Source: Campylorhamphus procurvoides
Lineage: Eukaryota; Chordata; Aves; Passeriformes; Dendrocolaptidae
DNA length: 64,000 nucleotides
Direction: 5' to 3'
Assembly (NCBI GenBank): GCA_013396655.1
Contig: WBMV01000146.1
Location: 64,843 to 128,842, forward strand
The notes below the pieces were generated by a model. The model saw only the letters and a list, made by a program, of their open reading frames with translations, ran no database searches and was not told where the DNA came from. Made by a program: the position numbers and the translations under genes. Positions 24,501 through 39,500 of this stretch are shown piece after piece; within the stretch, counting starts at the first letter, position 1; every line of letters starts with the position of its first letter.

Positions 24501-27500
24501 CTTCACACAGAAGGAGCAGCTGGAGGTACCTCAGAGAGGAGATGGGACCAGGAAACTGTGAGAAAGAGCATTAACTGTGGAAATGACTCCATGAGTGCAC
24601 ACGGTGTGCCAGTGGCTGAGCTTTAAATGTCATTACTAAATCCCTGTGGAGTTCAGTGTCTTTCAGACTATCCAAAAATTATACTCACTGAACAGAATAC
24701 ATAATTTTTTTATATATTTGCATTCTATTAACAACTGTCGACTTTTATGTATTAAATATCTGGGGGGGGTTTCAAATACATGCTTAGGGAATGTTTTTTT
24801 CTTGTAGGTAGGAAAGATAGGATCTGTCCTTAAATTTTGACCTAGCCAAGTTAAAAAAAAGCAGACAACCCCAAAGATATTTAATTGCAGAGTTGGGAAG
24901 ATCAGTTGGTTGATCAGCCATGGTTGGAGTCGGAGTAAGGTGTGCTTTCTTTCCTTTATTTTAAATTAAGGAGTTGAAGTGCTGATGTTGGTCATGTGTG
25001 TGGGATTTGATCATGAGGAAGCAGTTGACAAACTGAGGGGGATTAGGTTTTGTCATTTTAGAATAGAAATGGATTTTTCCAGCCTGGAAAAGCCGCAGGC
25101 CCTTTGTGTCTGAGGCGGTGCCCCGGGTTTCTGTGGCTCCCACAGGTGGTGCGGCGGTTCCGCGAGGGCGGGTACAACACCCTGGTGTCCACCTGCGTGG
25201 GGGAGGAGGGGCTGGACATCGGCGAGGTGGATCTCATCGTGTGCTTCGACGCCCAGCGCAGCCCCGTGCGCCTCGTGCAGCGCATGGGCAGGACAGGGCG
25301 GCGCCGCCACGGCCGCATCGTCGTCATCCTCGCCCAGGGCCGCGAGGAGAGGGTGAGTGGGGAGCCAGGGGCACCCTGACCTGCAGGGGGAGGACCTCAC
25401 AGCCCACCCAGTGCCACCCCTGCCATGGCAGGGACACCTCCCACCAGCCCAGGGTGCTCCAAGCCCCGTCCAACCTGGCCTTGGACACTCCCAGGGATCC
25501 AGGGGCAGCCACAGCTTCTCTGGGCACCCTGTGCCAGGGCCTGCCCACCCTCCCAGACAGGAATCCCTTCCCAATCTCCCATCCAGCCCTGCCCTCTGGC
25601 AGTGGGAACCCATTCCCTGTGTCCTGTCCTTCCATGCCTTGTCCCCAGTCCCTCTCCAGCTCTCCTGGAGCCCCTTTAGGCACTGCAAGGGACTCTCAGG
25701 TGTCCCTGGAGCCTTCTCTCCTCCAGGTGAGCCCCCCCATCTCTCCCAGCCTGTCATGTCATCAAATGGTAAACTGAAACTTGGCAAATCCAAGGCTTTT
25801 GCCATGGGTGCAGAACAGAGTGTGGAGAGAGGGCTGAGCTGTGGGGGACGCCGGGAGGGGACACTGGGAGTGCTGGCTCTGAGCTGGTGACAGCTCTGTG
25901 CTCAGAGCAGTGTTTAGTGGCCATGCACTTGCGTATGAGGGCTGAGGAGATCAGCTTAGGGGAAATCCACTTTGGCTGAGTTCCTGGCCCTCAGCACTCA
26001 CTGGAGCACAGTTAATCATCTCTGAGTGCAGGCTGTCCCCTGGGGAACCCACGGCCCTCTGAGATGCCAGCTGTGAGCCAGGGGACCCTAGGTGGCTGTG
26101 CCAGGGGCACCCACAGCCTTGCAGGGCCTGGGCTCATCCCAGCCATGGCAGAGGGCAGGGTTTGGGCAGGACAGCACAGCCCGGCCCTGCTGCTGCCTCT
26201 CTCTTGAGAGGGCATGCAGACTAATAAGCCCAAGGTCTTTGTAAGCCAATTGTAAACCCAAAATTCCCAAGGCTTGGTGTTGTTTTGTTTATTCAGTTAA
26301 TGGTGTAGCTCTGGTTTGAATTTGTAGGTGGCAGGGATTTAATTCTAAATGAGACTGCAAAGGATCCTGCCTAAGGGGGGAAAAAAAACCTGCTTTGAAG
26401 GGATGAGAGTTAAAAATGATAAACCTGAGTAGTGTTTATAAATATTTTCTCATGCTGCTTATGGTGCCTGGTTACTGCTGAAAGCTCTGCTCTGTAATGG
26501 GATATAAAATAGTCCCTTAAATTCCTTGGAGCTTCACTTAAGTAGTTGGATTACTGTGTTTTCCAGATTTTCTCAGAAATCTCTGAAGCAGAACCTTTCC
26601 CAGGTAGAATAGTAATTTTCCTTTTTTATTATTATATTTTATTTTGAGATCAGGCAGTAAATTTAATTGCTGAACAATGTTGGCTTGGTTTGTTTGTTTT
26701 TGCTGGGGGGTGTTTTTTGGGGTAGTTGTTGGATTTTTTAAGGTTGAGTCTCCTTCCAATTCTGCTAATGTGGAGATTCTTCCCCATGACATAACTTGGC
26801 AGCTGAATAATTAATGGTCATAGTATGGTCCCATGTAATCTGTGGGAACGTCAGGGGGGTTGTGGGCTTTTTTGTTTGATTGTGTTTGGGGTTTTTTACT
26901 TTTTGTTTTGCTTGGTTTAGTTGGGGTTTGTGGGGTTTTTTTAAATCAAAGCACTTCAAGGCCATGAGAGATCTTTTGAAGGCACTTTACTGGATCAGGC
27001 CTGGCAGTGTGACATTGGCAGGGGTCCCTGTGGTGGCAGTGCTGGTTCCTCAGTTCCCACAGCACCTGAGTGTCCTGGGCCAGGAGCTGGGATGTGCTGG
27101 GCTTGGATTTGGGCTCCCTGGTGTCCTGGGGCAGCAGCTCCAGCAGGACTGGGGGCTGAAGGGAACTGGGATGGATTCTCTGGGGCCAGGCTGGCCCTGG
27201 GAACAGGGAAGGGAAACAGCAGCACAGTAACAATGCTGCTAAGGAATTTGGTAACACATTTCTTTTGCCATAGAAAGACCTTTCTTTCCTAGGACTGTTA
27301 CAGGATTTTCTAAGATGTTCTAGAATTAAAAAGATACCTCCTGGTATGCCTGAGGGGCTGTTTATCAGAGCTGGCTGTTGGCCTCTTCCAGTGTATTCAG
27401 GGGGTGTTCTGTGTCTGTCTCCTCCAGTCCTGCCTCCCAAAGGTCTCTGCCAGGTCAGAGCTGCCACACTGTCACACTCAGAGCACTGCTCTCCAGCAGT

Positions 27501-30500
27501 GACCTGGCACAGGGACTCAGTGGAGAGCACAGGACACTCTCACAGTGGGGCACTGCTCTCTTTCCATACTTTCTCCATCTCTGTCTTGGTTTCTCTGTTG
27601 CACAATAAAATGGAGGGTAATTAAAAGGACTCAGGGCATGTATGACATCAATAAAGCATCTTGTGCCTTTTTTGTGCTTGACCTCCTTTCTCAGTTTCTG
27701 ATGTAATCTCATTTGCATCACCCCTGTATCAGTGGCAGCTTGGAGCTTCCCCCAGGCCCCCTGTGCTCCTTTCTCTCCCCAGTGCTGTGCCTGCCTCTGG
27801 TCTGGCTAAAAACCCCAAACCAAAAAACACCTTGATGAGGGAACAGAAAATAATGAGAAACCCCACAGACGCCCAATTGCTCTTTGGTTTTGATCAAGTC
27901 CTGGGACAAAACAAGCAATCAACATATGATTTATCTCTTTCTCTTCTCTTTCCAGAATTACAACCAAAGCCAGTGTAACAAAAGGAGCATCCACAAAGCT
28001 ATTTCAGGGAACAAAACACTTCGTTTCTACCAGCGCAGCCCACGGATGGTTCCAGAAGGCATCACTCCAAAGGTGCATAAAATGTTTATCACTGCTGAGA
28101 AATATGAGCCAAGCAACTCCAGCATGCCTTCCAAAGACAGAAGATCCAATTCCCTGGAGCACAAATCTGCTCTCTTCTCCTGTGTCACTGGTAAGAGGAT
28201 TATGGTGTTTCTCGAAGCGCTGCGTAAGCTGCCATGGCATGTTTATGTTTCAGCACATCCAGCCTGCCCCTCACAGGGCTCTGGGCTCTGCAAAACCACT
28301 CCAGCTACAAACAGGAGAGGAAATGTTAGTCACAGAAGCCCAGAATAATTGGGGTGAGAAGGACACCTCCCACCAGCCCAGGGTGCTCCAAGCCCTGCCC
28401 AGCCTGGCCTTGGACACTCCCAGGGATCCAGGGGCAGCCACTGCTTCTCTGGGAATTATGGTTTCATAAAAGACAATAAAACAAAAATGCTTGCAAACAG
28501 GAGGGTTTTGATGGGACAAAAAGGAGAAATCAAGGGTAGGATATTCATGAATTGTGCACATCTGTGGAGGAAAACTAATCTAAAAAGAGAAATGTCTCTT
28601 TAGCTGATGCAGTTCCATAGCACTGGAGTGCTCAGGAAAGTGAAGACAGTTTTAAGATGGAAAAGAAGCCCTCCTTTTTTATAAATACCTGGGAATTGTG
28701 AGGCACTAGCTCTTTTAGTGCTTTCTGTAAAGACCTACAGCAACTTCTTGAAACTCCTTAAAGCCTTGGGAAACTTCATATTCCAGTGTCTGATTAAACA
28801 GACACAGCTGCAAGAAAATAAGAAGAGCACAACATGGAATGAAAATAGTCATTTCAGAGCTTTGAAATCCCTGCAGGGATGGGGATCCACCTGCCCAGAC
28901 TCCAGCCTGACCCTCCCAGGGCACAGCTTGATGCCGTTTCTTCTGGTCCTTTCACTTGTTCCCTAAGAGGATATTTGTTTCCTGTTCTTAATTTGATTCA
29001 ATTTCTATTAATTTTACACCATCCTTCCACTTCAAAACCTCTTCCATAAGTTCTCTCTGTCGGTCCCCCTCCAGTCCAGTTCTTGCTTCCAGTTCAAGAA
29101 AATGAAGGTATTTTGATTCTGCAGTAGAACGAGGACAATAAGAGGGATGATTTGAATGATATGTTTGTGTTTGGTAGGACATTGCATCCATAACTCATAA
29201 AATGTTCTGGAAGATAATTACCCGTGAAATGAGCTCGTGCTGCCTCACATGAAGGAGGGAGGCTTTGCCAGGGACTGAATTCCACAGGACATGGTCATTC
29301 CCAGCTCTGTACCCAAGCAGCCTTATCACTCTGTCAGGATGGGAATGTTCTTCTTGTATCCATGTCCCTCTTTCTGTTGTTTTAGGAAAATGCTTAGGAA
29401 ATGTTCTTGACAGTCAAAATCCTGCTCAGAAGCAGGAAGCCCAGAGCTTTGGGAAGCTTCTGTTCCCAAATTTTGCCAGCTCCTGGAGGCCTTTTTGGTA
29501 GTGTTGCACCATGTGTTACTTGGGCTGATGATATCACAGGTTCATCTTGTCTTTGTCACATGGAGCTGGAACACAGAGTGCTGAAGTCATCTGTTGTTCC
29601 CAGAATTTCCCTGGATGTGTCTGGATGGCAACAGTTCCTCAGAACAGGCTCCCCAGGGCAGTGGTCACTGCCAGAGCTCTAGGAATGTCTGGACAATGCT
29701 CTCAGGGACAGGGAGGGATTGTTGGGGTGTCCTGGGCAGGGCCAGGAATTGGACTGGATGGACCTTGGGGTTCAGGATGTTCCTCAGGATATTCCGTGGT
29801 TCTCTGTGCTTCTTTGAAAGGTGTTCTTAATTTGCTTTTCTTTCAGGTCTCTCTCTTTCCATCCTCTCCCAGGTCCTTGAACTGGGTGTTCTCTAAAGGG
29901 GTGTAGCATCTCCTGCACTTGAGTCAAAAATGCTTCCTAGCAATGTTGATCTTCTGGGATGGTTTTTAATGAAGGCCCTAAAAACATCAGTCGTGGTTCA
30001 TTTTCCCAGCCTTTTCCCTACAGGACACGAGCAGGACTCCGGACTCTGTGGGGTCAGGGTTTGAGTCTCAGCCTGTGCAGACACAGACTGGCAACTGCCA
30101 CTTGAGAGGATTGAGAGACAGGCTCATTCCTCTTATCTGGAACTAATTCCCAGTCGAGCCTGGGCTGCACATTCATCCCAAATCCTGTCTGCAGAGACAC
30201 TGGCAAATTAACTTCATTATCTTTCTCCAGGCTTCACACATCTGCCTGAAAGCAGCCACATCCTCCACTGATTCCTTGGGGGTTCCTTTTCCCTTTACTC
30301 CAATGGCTGTTTTGAGGGATTTGGCATTTTTCTGGATAGTGCTTTGTATCTGTCTGTCTCCCTCTATCTTTGTGTGATTCTCTAACACATAATAATGTCC
30401 ATGTAACACATGTTGTGACTGTTCCTGAGATCACATTCTGTGCAGCTGGTTCTGCTCATGGCACGGAGAAGGGGTTTGTTCTTTTGGCTGGTATCACACA

Positions 30501-33500
30501 AGGTTCTTCTACTGTGTCTCCCTTTTCCTAAAGCAGATAACGTTTTCCTGTTGTTGTTTTTCCCCCCACAGGCCACAAACCAATGTCCTCTCATGAGAGC
30601 TGGGCCCTGTCACCTGAGGAATATGAAACATGGGACAGACTCTACAGGATTAAGGAAAGTGATGGAATACAGGAACCAGTATTGCCTTGGACTCAGTTTG
30701 AAACCTTAGAAAACCTGGAAGAAACACCAGTGAGTTTGATGGAATATTTCCTTAGACATGAGGCCTAAAGGGTATTATAAATACCAGAGCTGAGATTGAA
30801 GGAGGTCTGGTAAAAAAGGCATTTTGAGATTTACATGTAGGTTTTTGAGGTTCAGAATTCATCAGTGAGGTGTTTGAAATGGGTCTCTGAGGTTAGGTCT
30901 GTAAGTTGAAAATACAGCAAGAAGTCTCTCAATATCCATTAAATTCTGTTCCTGTTCTTAAGAATTCCATGCAAGGTGCTGTATTCACAGAATCCCCGGA
31001 TGGTTTGGGTTGGAAGGGACCATAAGGCCCATCTCATTCCAACCCTTCCATGGGCAGGGACACCTTCCACTCTCCCAGGTTACTCCTGGTGTTTTCATTT
31101 CAGACCAGACCTACACCTGTGTGATAATGTTTAAACACTTCTCTGCATTAGTTCTGCTGAGCCCTTCCTTGACTCCAGGCTCCTTTCCCACCTTCATTTC
31201 CCATGCAGGAGCACAGAGAGGGGGCAGCCCGTGAGCTCTCCCTGAGTGAGTGGAGCCTCTGGCAGAGCTGCCCTTTCCCCACCTCCCTGGTTGGGCACTC
31301 GGAGCGCTGTCACCACTTCATCAGTGTCATGGAAATGATGGAACAGCTGAGGCAGGAGCAGGTAAGGCTGGCTGCAAACCTGCCCAGGGACTGAATGCAT
31401 GGTTAGAGTATTTAAAAATAATGAACATCTACAAGAATTGAAATGGTGAAATCAATCAGGTGTATTTAATCTTGTTCCTGAATGTCTCCCCCTGGTATTC
31501 TGTGATCCCTAATATTTTCCACGGAAATTGTTTCGAAACAGGAAAAAAATCCCTTAAATCAGGTCTTTTTTAATGGATACAAGTATCAATTTACTATGGA
31601 ATGACATTAAATACATGTATATGCCAAGCAGCCAATCCATCAAGAGCGAGATCAGAGCTATTCCAGAGTCTGATAGGGATTGGAAATAGTTTTGTATCAT
31701 GTATGTACATCAGAATCATCCCACAAAAGTGATGCAGGAATGTATGCATGTTTTAAGGGATTGTTCTGAGGCTTTTTGGGTTGTTTTCTGTGAAAGCTTT
31801 AACTAAAAACCTGATTGTTCCTAAGAATTAAAGGATAAGAGGAGAGCAGCCAAACAAACATGAATGAAAGCCATTTGGGAGATGGGAATTTTGTTTGCTG
31901 ACTGGCATGGATAGCAGATACCCTTTGGAATGGGTGTGGAAGTGCATGGGGACCTCAGTTGTTACCACACTGTTTTTCCCTCCAGTTGAGCTGTTCTGTG
32001 CTGCCCAAATATTACCTTGTAGTATGTGGGAGTTTTTTAGGTCATCAGAATTTGTTGCTAAGCTGCCAGAGCTTCCAGAGTAACAGGACTAATCAAGGAA
32101 GAGAATGGAGACATTGTAGTTGTGCTCCTTGCTAGGAAAGAGCATGAAAAAGGGGCTGTAAATAGACTTGTAGAGCTCAGATAAGCTTCTCCTTCACACA
32201 ACAATGACATTCCTGACTTCTCTTCCCAGCTGGGCTCAAGGACACACTGCAGAGAAAGAGGGCTTGGGGAGAGGTCAGGGATAGAGCAGGGAAGGGCATC
32301 AGGAGGCAAAGGAATGGCTCAAAAGTTAGAAGGTCCCTCTGAGCATCCTTTTCTCTGGGCTGACCCCCCCCCAGCTCCCTCAGCTGCTCCTGCTGCTCCT
32401 CAGTGCAAGTTCCAGGCATTATCTGGATTGACTCCCAGCCAGCTTTGTCTGAGCTGTCTTGACTAGTCTGAGGTGGGGATGCTGAGCTGTCCCAGTAGTG
32501 AGAGGAGGAATCCTGGCTGGATGTTCCTGTTGTGCCAAAAATGCCTCCCTGGAACATGAGAGGTTACAGCAGGACCCAGCACTCCACCCTGCTGGATCCT
32601 TCTGGGGGAAAACAGGGCACTGGCAGGGACCTGGGACCAGCACTGACACCCAGCTTTGAATCTTCATGGGTTGTTGGGCTCTTCCTCGTGTGTGAACCAA
32701 ACTGTCCTGGTCCAGGGACACCAAAACTGCACCACACCTGTCTGCTCTTATCTGCACCATGCCCTTGTCTGCTCTGTCCGCACTGATGGGGGCTTCTTGA
32801 TGCAAGGCTAATTGAAGTCTTCTGAAGTCATCCTTGACTTCTCTGAAAGGCACTGACACTCCTCCCAAGGCAGGATATGTTCTCACTGGAATTCACCAAA
32901 GGGCAGGGGCTGTCCAGCCTAGAGAAGAGAAGGATCCAGGGAGACCTGAGAGCTGGAGGAGGGACCTGGGACAAGGGATGGAGGGACAGGACACAGGGAA
33001 TGGCCAAGGTTAGATTGGACGGGGCTTGGAGCACCCTGGGCTGGTGGGAGGTGTCCCTGCCCATGGCAGGGGTGGGACGGGATGGGCTTTGAGGTCCCTT
33101 CCATCCCAACCCATTCCATGACTACAAGTCTGCCCTGTGCCCAGGAGCTCTGGGATCCCCACAGCTCCAGGGAGCCAGGCTCGGTGTTCCCTCTGCTCCC
33201 CCAGCCACAGCTGCTGAGCAGATCCCTCCTGGCACTGAACAGAGCTCCCTTGTCTCTCCACCCTCCTCGTGCTCCAACCCTGTGACACTTTTGGCTGCCT
33301 CTGCTGGATTTGGTCCAGTCCCAGAATATTCCTTGTCCTGGGGGCCCAGAACCAAACCAAATTGTCCAGGGGGAGACACAGAGCATGGAGAGAGAATTAT
33401 CTTGTCCCTGCTGGGCACTGTCCTGCTGTGCATCGGGAGGAATTGCAGCCTCACTGCCCCCTCATTCTCCTGTCCTCAGGGCTCTGTCATCCCACTGAGG

Positions 33501-36500
33501 ACCCTCTAGACATCACTATTGCAGATAAGGTTGTTCACATCAGGATCTTAAAAAAATTAGGGAAAGTTTTTCCATACGTGGTTCTGGCACACATACCAGC
33601 CCCACAGGGAGCCATGGGAACGACTATACTCTGGGTTTTTTCCTAGAGTGCCTGTTCTTAGGAGAAAGTATTGGTCAAAACTGCAGAAAAAGAGCAAATT
33701 GAGAGGAATCTAGGGATTTGTAGGCAGTGTTTGAGGTTCTGCACACCTACCAAGGCTTGTTCCTATGGTTGGGTATGTCCTGGCTCCATTCCTGGCTGTG
33801 CTGCATGGGAGAAATTCCAGCTGCTCAGCAGGAAGAGATATTCCTCCAGCCTCTGGGACATTCACCTCAAGCAGGAGTGAACCTGTAAAAAGATCTCCCT
33901 GTTATGTTAGTCTTGGGTGACAAATAGGGTTAGATGGGATATTGGGGAGGAATTGGTGGCTGGGAGGGTGGGCAGGCCCTGGCACAGGGTGCCCAGAGAA
34001 GCTGTGGCTGCCCCTGGATCCCTGGGAGTGTCCAAGGCCAGGTTGGACAGGGCTTGGAGCACCCTGGGCTGGTGGGAGGTGTCCCTGTCCATGGCAGGGG
34101 GTGGCACTAGGTGGGCTGTGAGGTCCCTTCCAAACCATTCTGGGATTCCATGATTGAAGGGGTTTGTGTGGGTGTGCTGTGCATCCAGATTCCCACTCCA
34201 AGTATTCCCTGGCTCGATATAGCCCAGCTGATCTGGCTGGTGTTTATTCATGGTGCTTAATAGCAAGGGGATAAGGACCAATAAAGTCAAAGCTTTTTTC
34301 TTAAATACCTGAGACAGTGAATGTCAAACCTGTTGATTATTTATTTACTGAGAGACAAAATCTTCCTATGAATAACACATGATTGGGAAGGTTCCGATAC
34401 AGCTAATTGTTTCGTTCAGAGGTTTGTCATAACTTAACACAAAGCCAGCTCAGGAGGTATTTGTGTAGCTTTTTTGAGTGGGTTTTTTTCTGTTAGAGAA
34501 GAAAATCACTCAGAAATTCACTGATATGTGGCTTTCCTTTCCTTTACTTGTTCTCATTCAATGATTCGAACAGTTGAATTTTGCGTAATAGATTCAAAAA
34601 AAGTCAATTTTAACGCTTATTTTTCAATTAGATAATGTGAAAATGGTTGGGAAAAATTTATATTGTATTTATGTACAAGAAGAAGTTGGCCCAGTGAAAA
34701 GAAAATAAAGAAGGTTGGGAAAAATTTATATTGTATTTATGTACAAGAAGAAGTTGGCCCAGTGAAAAGAAAATAAAGAAAGCCCAGCTGTGATCCCTGG
34801 AAAAGGCACATCCACTGCAGCAAAGCCTTTAATGCCCGTGGCTTTATTGCCCAGCAGCGCCCACGGGGCAGATGGGGGGGATTTCCTCCCAGGGGGATTT
34901 TGGGGGGACAAGGGAACCAATCACCGTGGCCTTATGCAGAATAATTCCATTGCTTTTAAGCACTTTTTGAAAATTAAACTGTGCTGTTTGGGAACAAGGT
35001 CAGGACAGAGTAATCCTTTTTATGGCAATGGTATTTGTCCGAGTTTCTGAGGGTAAGTGACAGGCAATAGTGGAGGGCTGTGGTTTTTCCTGGGAGACAG
35101 GTAGTGCTTACTTTTATTGATTATTAATTCTCATTTATAGTGGGTGAGTGACTGGGGATATTTTCCAGTCCAAATCTGGCAGTGGGAACTCACAAAAGAA
35201 ATCCCAAATTCTCCCATTAGAGGTTTGTCTCTGTTTTGCACTCCAAAACCCCCTTGAGACACTTCTTGTAGAGCCAGGATGAACCTGGAACAACTGAAAT
35301 CATCTGTCATTTGTCATCAGTCCTGGGCTGCCTTGATGATTTTCCAGGTGAACTCCCTGACAGCAGGGAAAACATTCCTGGGAGACCCTGAACTCCCACT
35401 GAACCTGAAAAGGCTTTCCATGCTTTTGGAGTTCTCAACCAGACATGTTTTGGGGGAAAATGCAGCATTTCCAGCCAGGTGGGACTTATTTTCTCAGGAA
35501 CCCCTGAGTGCAGAGTTACAAATGGTTCAGATAAGGGCAGTGAAATAGTTTTGTGTGTTTTCTTGAAGACCCCCAGTGTTTGTCTCTGTCTGAAATCTTC
35601 TTCTGCAGAAAGCAACAGAGTCAGTAGACACATCAATACATCAGGAGGGGAATTACCAGGGCTTTTGGAGAAGGAAGGGAGGGCTCCCTGTCCCTCAGGC
35701 TTCTCCCATGGCTCAACTGCATCTGCTTTTAAAGATCACCTAATACCATGTACTTCAATCCCCAAAAAAGAGGTTTTGGCAGTGTTTCTTCCCCTGAACT
35801 GTCTTCTGGCAATGAGGCAGTTGTGGAGTAGGGATTGATTGCTGTGCTCATTAAGCAGCTCCAGGAAGACAGCAATAAATCATGGCCTGTGTGAGGGGAG
35901 GGAGGGGCAGCCACAGGGCATCGAACTGCTCAGCCTGTTCCTGAGTGGGCTGGGAAGGGGAGCGCTTGTACAGCAGGAAATTTGGGATTTGTGGGGTGAT
36001 CCCACAGAACTCAGGGAGTCAGGGACACTTCCCACTGGAATTACAGGATTCCCTTCAAAAGTGTTTCTGGGGAGTGGGGGAGAATGGACATGGTTGGAGT
36101 GTTTGAGCTGCAGCACCTGCTTGTCCACAACGCACCAGGGGGTGGAAATTCTGGATGGTTTCACTCCTGCTGTCAATTAAAGAAGTTTTACTTGTTAAAA
36201 TCTGCATTGTATCTGCCCACAGACTTATCTCCTAATTTCCAAATAGCAAAATCACCAGGGGTTTTGGCAGGGAGCTCAATTAGAAAATGTCCACCCAAAG
36301 CAGCTTATGAGAAGGGAGGGTAATTTCAGTTTTGGGAGTTGGTGTCTTAAATTTAAATGCTGTATAATTGCACATAGATTTATAGATTAAACATGAAAAT
36401 TTTGAAGTATTAAAGTTTCTTTCCCTTTTAATTTTCTACTTTAAAATACATGTTGCGTTTTAAACTGAAGCAGCGTCATTGATTTAGTCCAATAATCTAA

Positions 36501-39500
36501 GATGTTTTCCTGCTCCTGCCTGACCTATTTACAGGGTGACTGGTACACTTAGGGGATTACTGGGTTACAGGGGGGCTGAGCAGGTACTTTAAGGTTCCAC
36601 AACTTGGGCACATTCAGGCTAAAATGTGATAATTAATAAATGTGCCCTTTCACTCGGTCAGCATTAGCTGGACTCGCTGGGACACAGTGTTTTGTGTGGG
36701 AGAAAGTGTTTGGAATGGCCAAGTGGAAGTGGAGCAGTTACATAAGCCCATGTAAGCCTGCAATCAGGTTACTGAAGTTTGCCCTACATGCTAAATTTGG
36801 CTGCTGGGCTGCTGGCCGGGCACACACTGGCACTGCCAGGCTCCAGGGCTTGTGGTGCCAAGCCAGAACAAGCCATGGGGGGTGGAGGGGCCTGGGGAGG
36901 CTCTCTCTGGAAGCCCCTCACTGCCCCTGCTTTCTGTGTCACAGTCCCACAGCCATGGGATAGGTTGGGTGGGAAGGGACCTCCAAGCCCACCCAGTGCC
37001 ACCCCTGCCATGGGCAGGGTCACCTCCCACCAGCCCAGGGTGCTCCAAGCCCCGTCCAGCCTGGCCTGGGACACTCCCAGGGATCCAGGGGCAGCCACAG
37101 CTTCTCTGGGCAGCCTGATTAGTCCTGGGTTTGTAGGTTTGGGGTTTGTACTTTGATTAGTTTTGAGTTTGTAGGTTTGGGGTGTGCAGTTGGATTTGCT
37201 TTGTGTTGCAGAATAATATAGGGCCAAGGCTGATCTGCTCTGCACTCTCAGCAGTGTGTGGGGTTGGCAACAACAGCACCTACTTCTCTTTCAATGATTT
37301 TTGGTACTTTGGCAGCTAATTAATCCTTAATCCATTTAATATAGGTCTGTTTTGTGATGCTTAAATACTGTAATTGACAGGTTGTGCAACGCTGAGCTGG
37401 TCAGTAGGCAGGTCTGAACACCCCATTATCCAACCCCATTATCTCATCCCCAAACCCTCCTCTCCTCTGGGGACATTTGGGGAGTTAATGGGACCAGGTC
37501 ATGCTGGCTGTTGGTTGTTGTCCCTCTTGGGTTTCATACAGACAAGTCCACAGCTTCATTCTGTGTTTTGACTGAGCTTGAGGGAAACAAATTGTTTGGA
37601 ACCTGCCATATCAAAATCATCCTTTAACCCCTTCATGACAATTCTTTTCTTCACTGTTTGGGAATTAAGGTTTTTCCCAAGTCAGTGGTGCAGTCTGGGG
37701 GTCTTCTGGTCTTCCAAGGAATGGATAGGACACATATGTGTGTGTATATATTTATATATATGTATACACACTCTTATACGATACATGATAAAAGTTTTTG
37801 AGACCGTTACTTGTATAGGAAGCAGATAATCCAGATGATCTCGTATTGTAAAAGTCAGTTTTATCACCCAAGGGACCTTGTTTCCTTCCAGGGCTTCTGG
37901 AGTCTGGGGATTCACTTCACTGAACTGCCAAAATATAATAATTGTTCCTTCTGTTTAGTTCTTGCATCCTTATTTGTGTTTTTGTTAGTGAAACAGGTCT
38001 GAACTTCAAAGGAGCATTTCAAACCATTGCTTTCAGAACCCTCTTGGGCCTTTGCTGCTCCTTTGCATGCCTTAATTTTGAAATGTTAATTTAAAAGAGA
38101 GGGTGAGAAGGGCAAAAAGAAACAGCTTTTCCATCCAGGCAGTCCTTGTGTGGTTCCCTCACTGGGAGTGGGGTCCAAGTCCATTGCTTTTCCCACGTGT
38201 ATGTTAAAGGAGCTGGTTCCTTTTGGAATAGGGGATTAATAGGCACAGTGAAAGAAGGAGTTCAGAGTCTGTGAGTGAGAAGTTTTTCAGGAGAATGAAA
38301 GCCTTGTGACTTGTTTCAATGTCAGTAAATGTTTCCCTGTGCTGGGGAGCCTGGGTGCATTCCCTGTGTCTCTCCAGTAAACCCTGCCCTGCCTCTGTCC
38401 CCAGGGGGATTGCAGCTACGAGCAGCAGCTCCGGCCTCACCTGTGCCTGGAAGATGTCCATATTCCAAGGACTAAAGGGCATGTCTCCATGGGCAGCTCC
38501 ACCTGGGATCACAGAGCACGGAGGAAAGACACTTCCAAAATCCAACCATTCCTGCCTGATACAAGTGATGACGAGAGGGACCTCTTCACCACCTTTAAAA
38601 CAGCCAAACCAAAGGCTCCCAAAAGGCCTCCTGGACTCCGTGAGGAAGTGCCTGCACTGCCCCCAGACCCTTCGGCCTCTCCCTCAGGAAGAGGCATTGC
38701 TCTGGATGAACAGCCTGACCAGGGCAGTGAGGGGGACAAGGAGCTGCAGGTGACATTTGACTTAACTGCAGTTATTGACCTGTGTGACAGCAGTGACAGC
38801 ACTGACATTCCTGACAGTCCAGCAGCAAATGGACACCAACCTGCAGGTGAAGGCCCTGGCTCCCTGGGGATGCTCCACAGGGATTCGGGGTACGAGACAT
38901 CACTTGTATCCTCGGACTTGTTTTATCTCCCTGAATCCTATGTGGATTCACTCGGGACACCTTCCCAGGAGCCTCCTGGCTTAGAACAAACATTTGCCCA
39001 TGTGCAGAGGCTTTTGGCAGAGTCCCCTCCCCCTGTTCCCTCCTGGAATGAACTTGAGGACTTGGAGAACATGGTGAGGGATGAAGAAACAATATGTGCT
39101 GTCCCAAAGGTTATCCCTGATGGTCACTCAGAGGGGCTGCAAGACAACGCCTGCCCCACATCCTCAGAACCTGGTCCTTCACTGCTGCCCTTGGAAGATC
39201 CCAAACTGAAAGTCCCCAGGGAATTCTGTGCTCCACGAAGTTCCTGTTTGTCCAAAACTGCATCATCTTCCAAGGCTGCTGTTACTGAGGAGGAACATGT
39301 CTGGAATGACAGCTTTGATGGCCTGTTTGACAATGAGGAATTCCTTGAAGGCCAAAAGAACACTCCAACCACAAACCACACTGTGCTAAATGATCCTTCA
39401 AACAAGCATTTTGTTCACAAAGATGCAGAGGGAGTTGCCATGAACCACAAGAAGGTGCCTGCTGATGGAGAGCAGAGTATCCATTTGTTTGAGGATGAGC

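Larger units (their letters stand above)
28191..30571 (+). other. FANCM intron 11
   Basis: CR1 copies at 28331-28460 (-) and 29645-29812 (+). The rest has no recognised feature. Confidence 0.8.
31362..38404 (+). other. FANCM intron 13
   Basis: 7 kb intron before the large exon 14. Contains CR1 copies (32331-32400, 32870-33126, 33930-34160, 36942-37120), a perfect 68-bp tandem duplication (34645-34780), a TA/TG microsatellite (37731-37772) and an imperfect 'gtttgtaggtttgggg' duplication (37118-37190). Several reading frames of 80-150 codons occur, but none resembles a known protein. Confidence 0.75.

Noticed and set aside
25106..25777. 223-codon plus frame overlapping FANCM exon 10
   Set aside because: Out of frame with the helicase motifs and extends into the CR1. 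A shadow of GC-rich coding sequence.
32410..32860. 155-codon minus frame in FANCM intron 13 with DRADKG-like peptides
   Set aside because: No family recognised and partly flanked by CR1 fragments. Probably old repeat.
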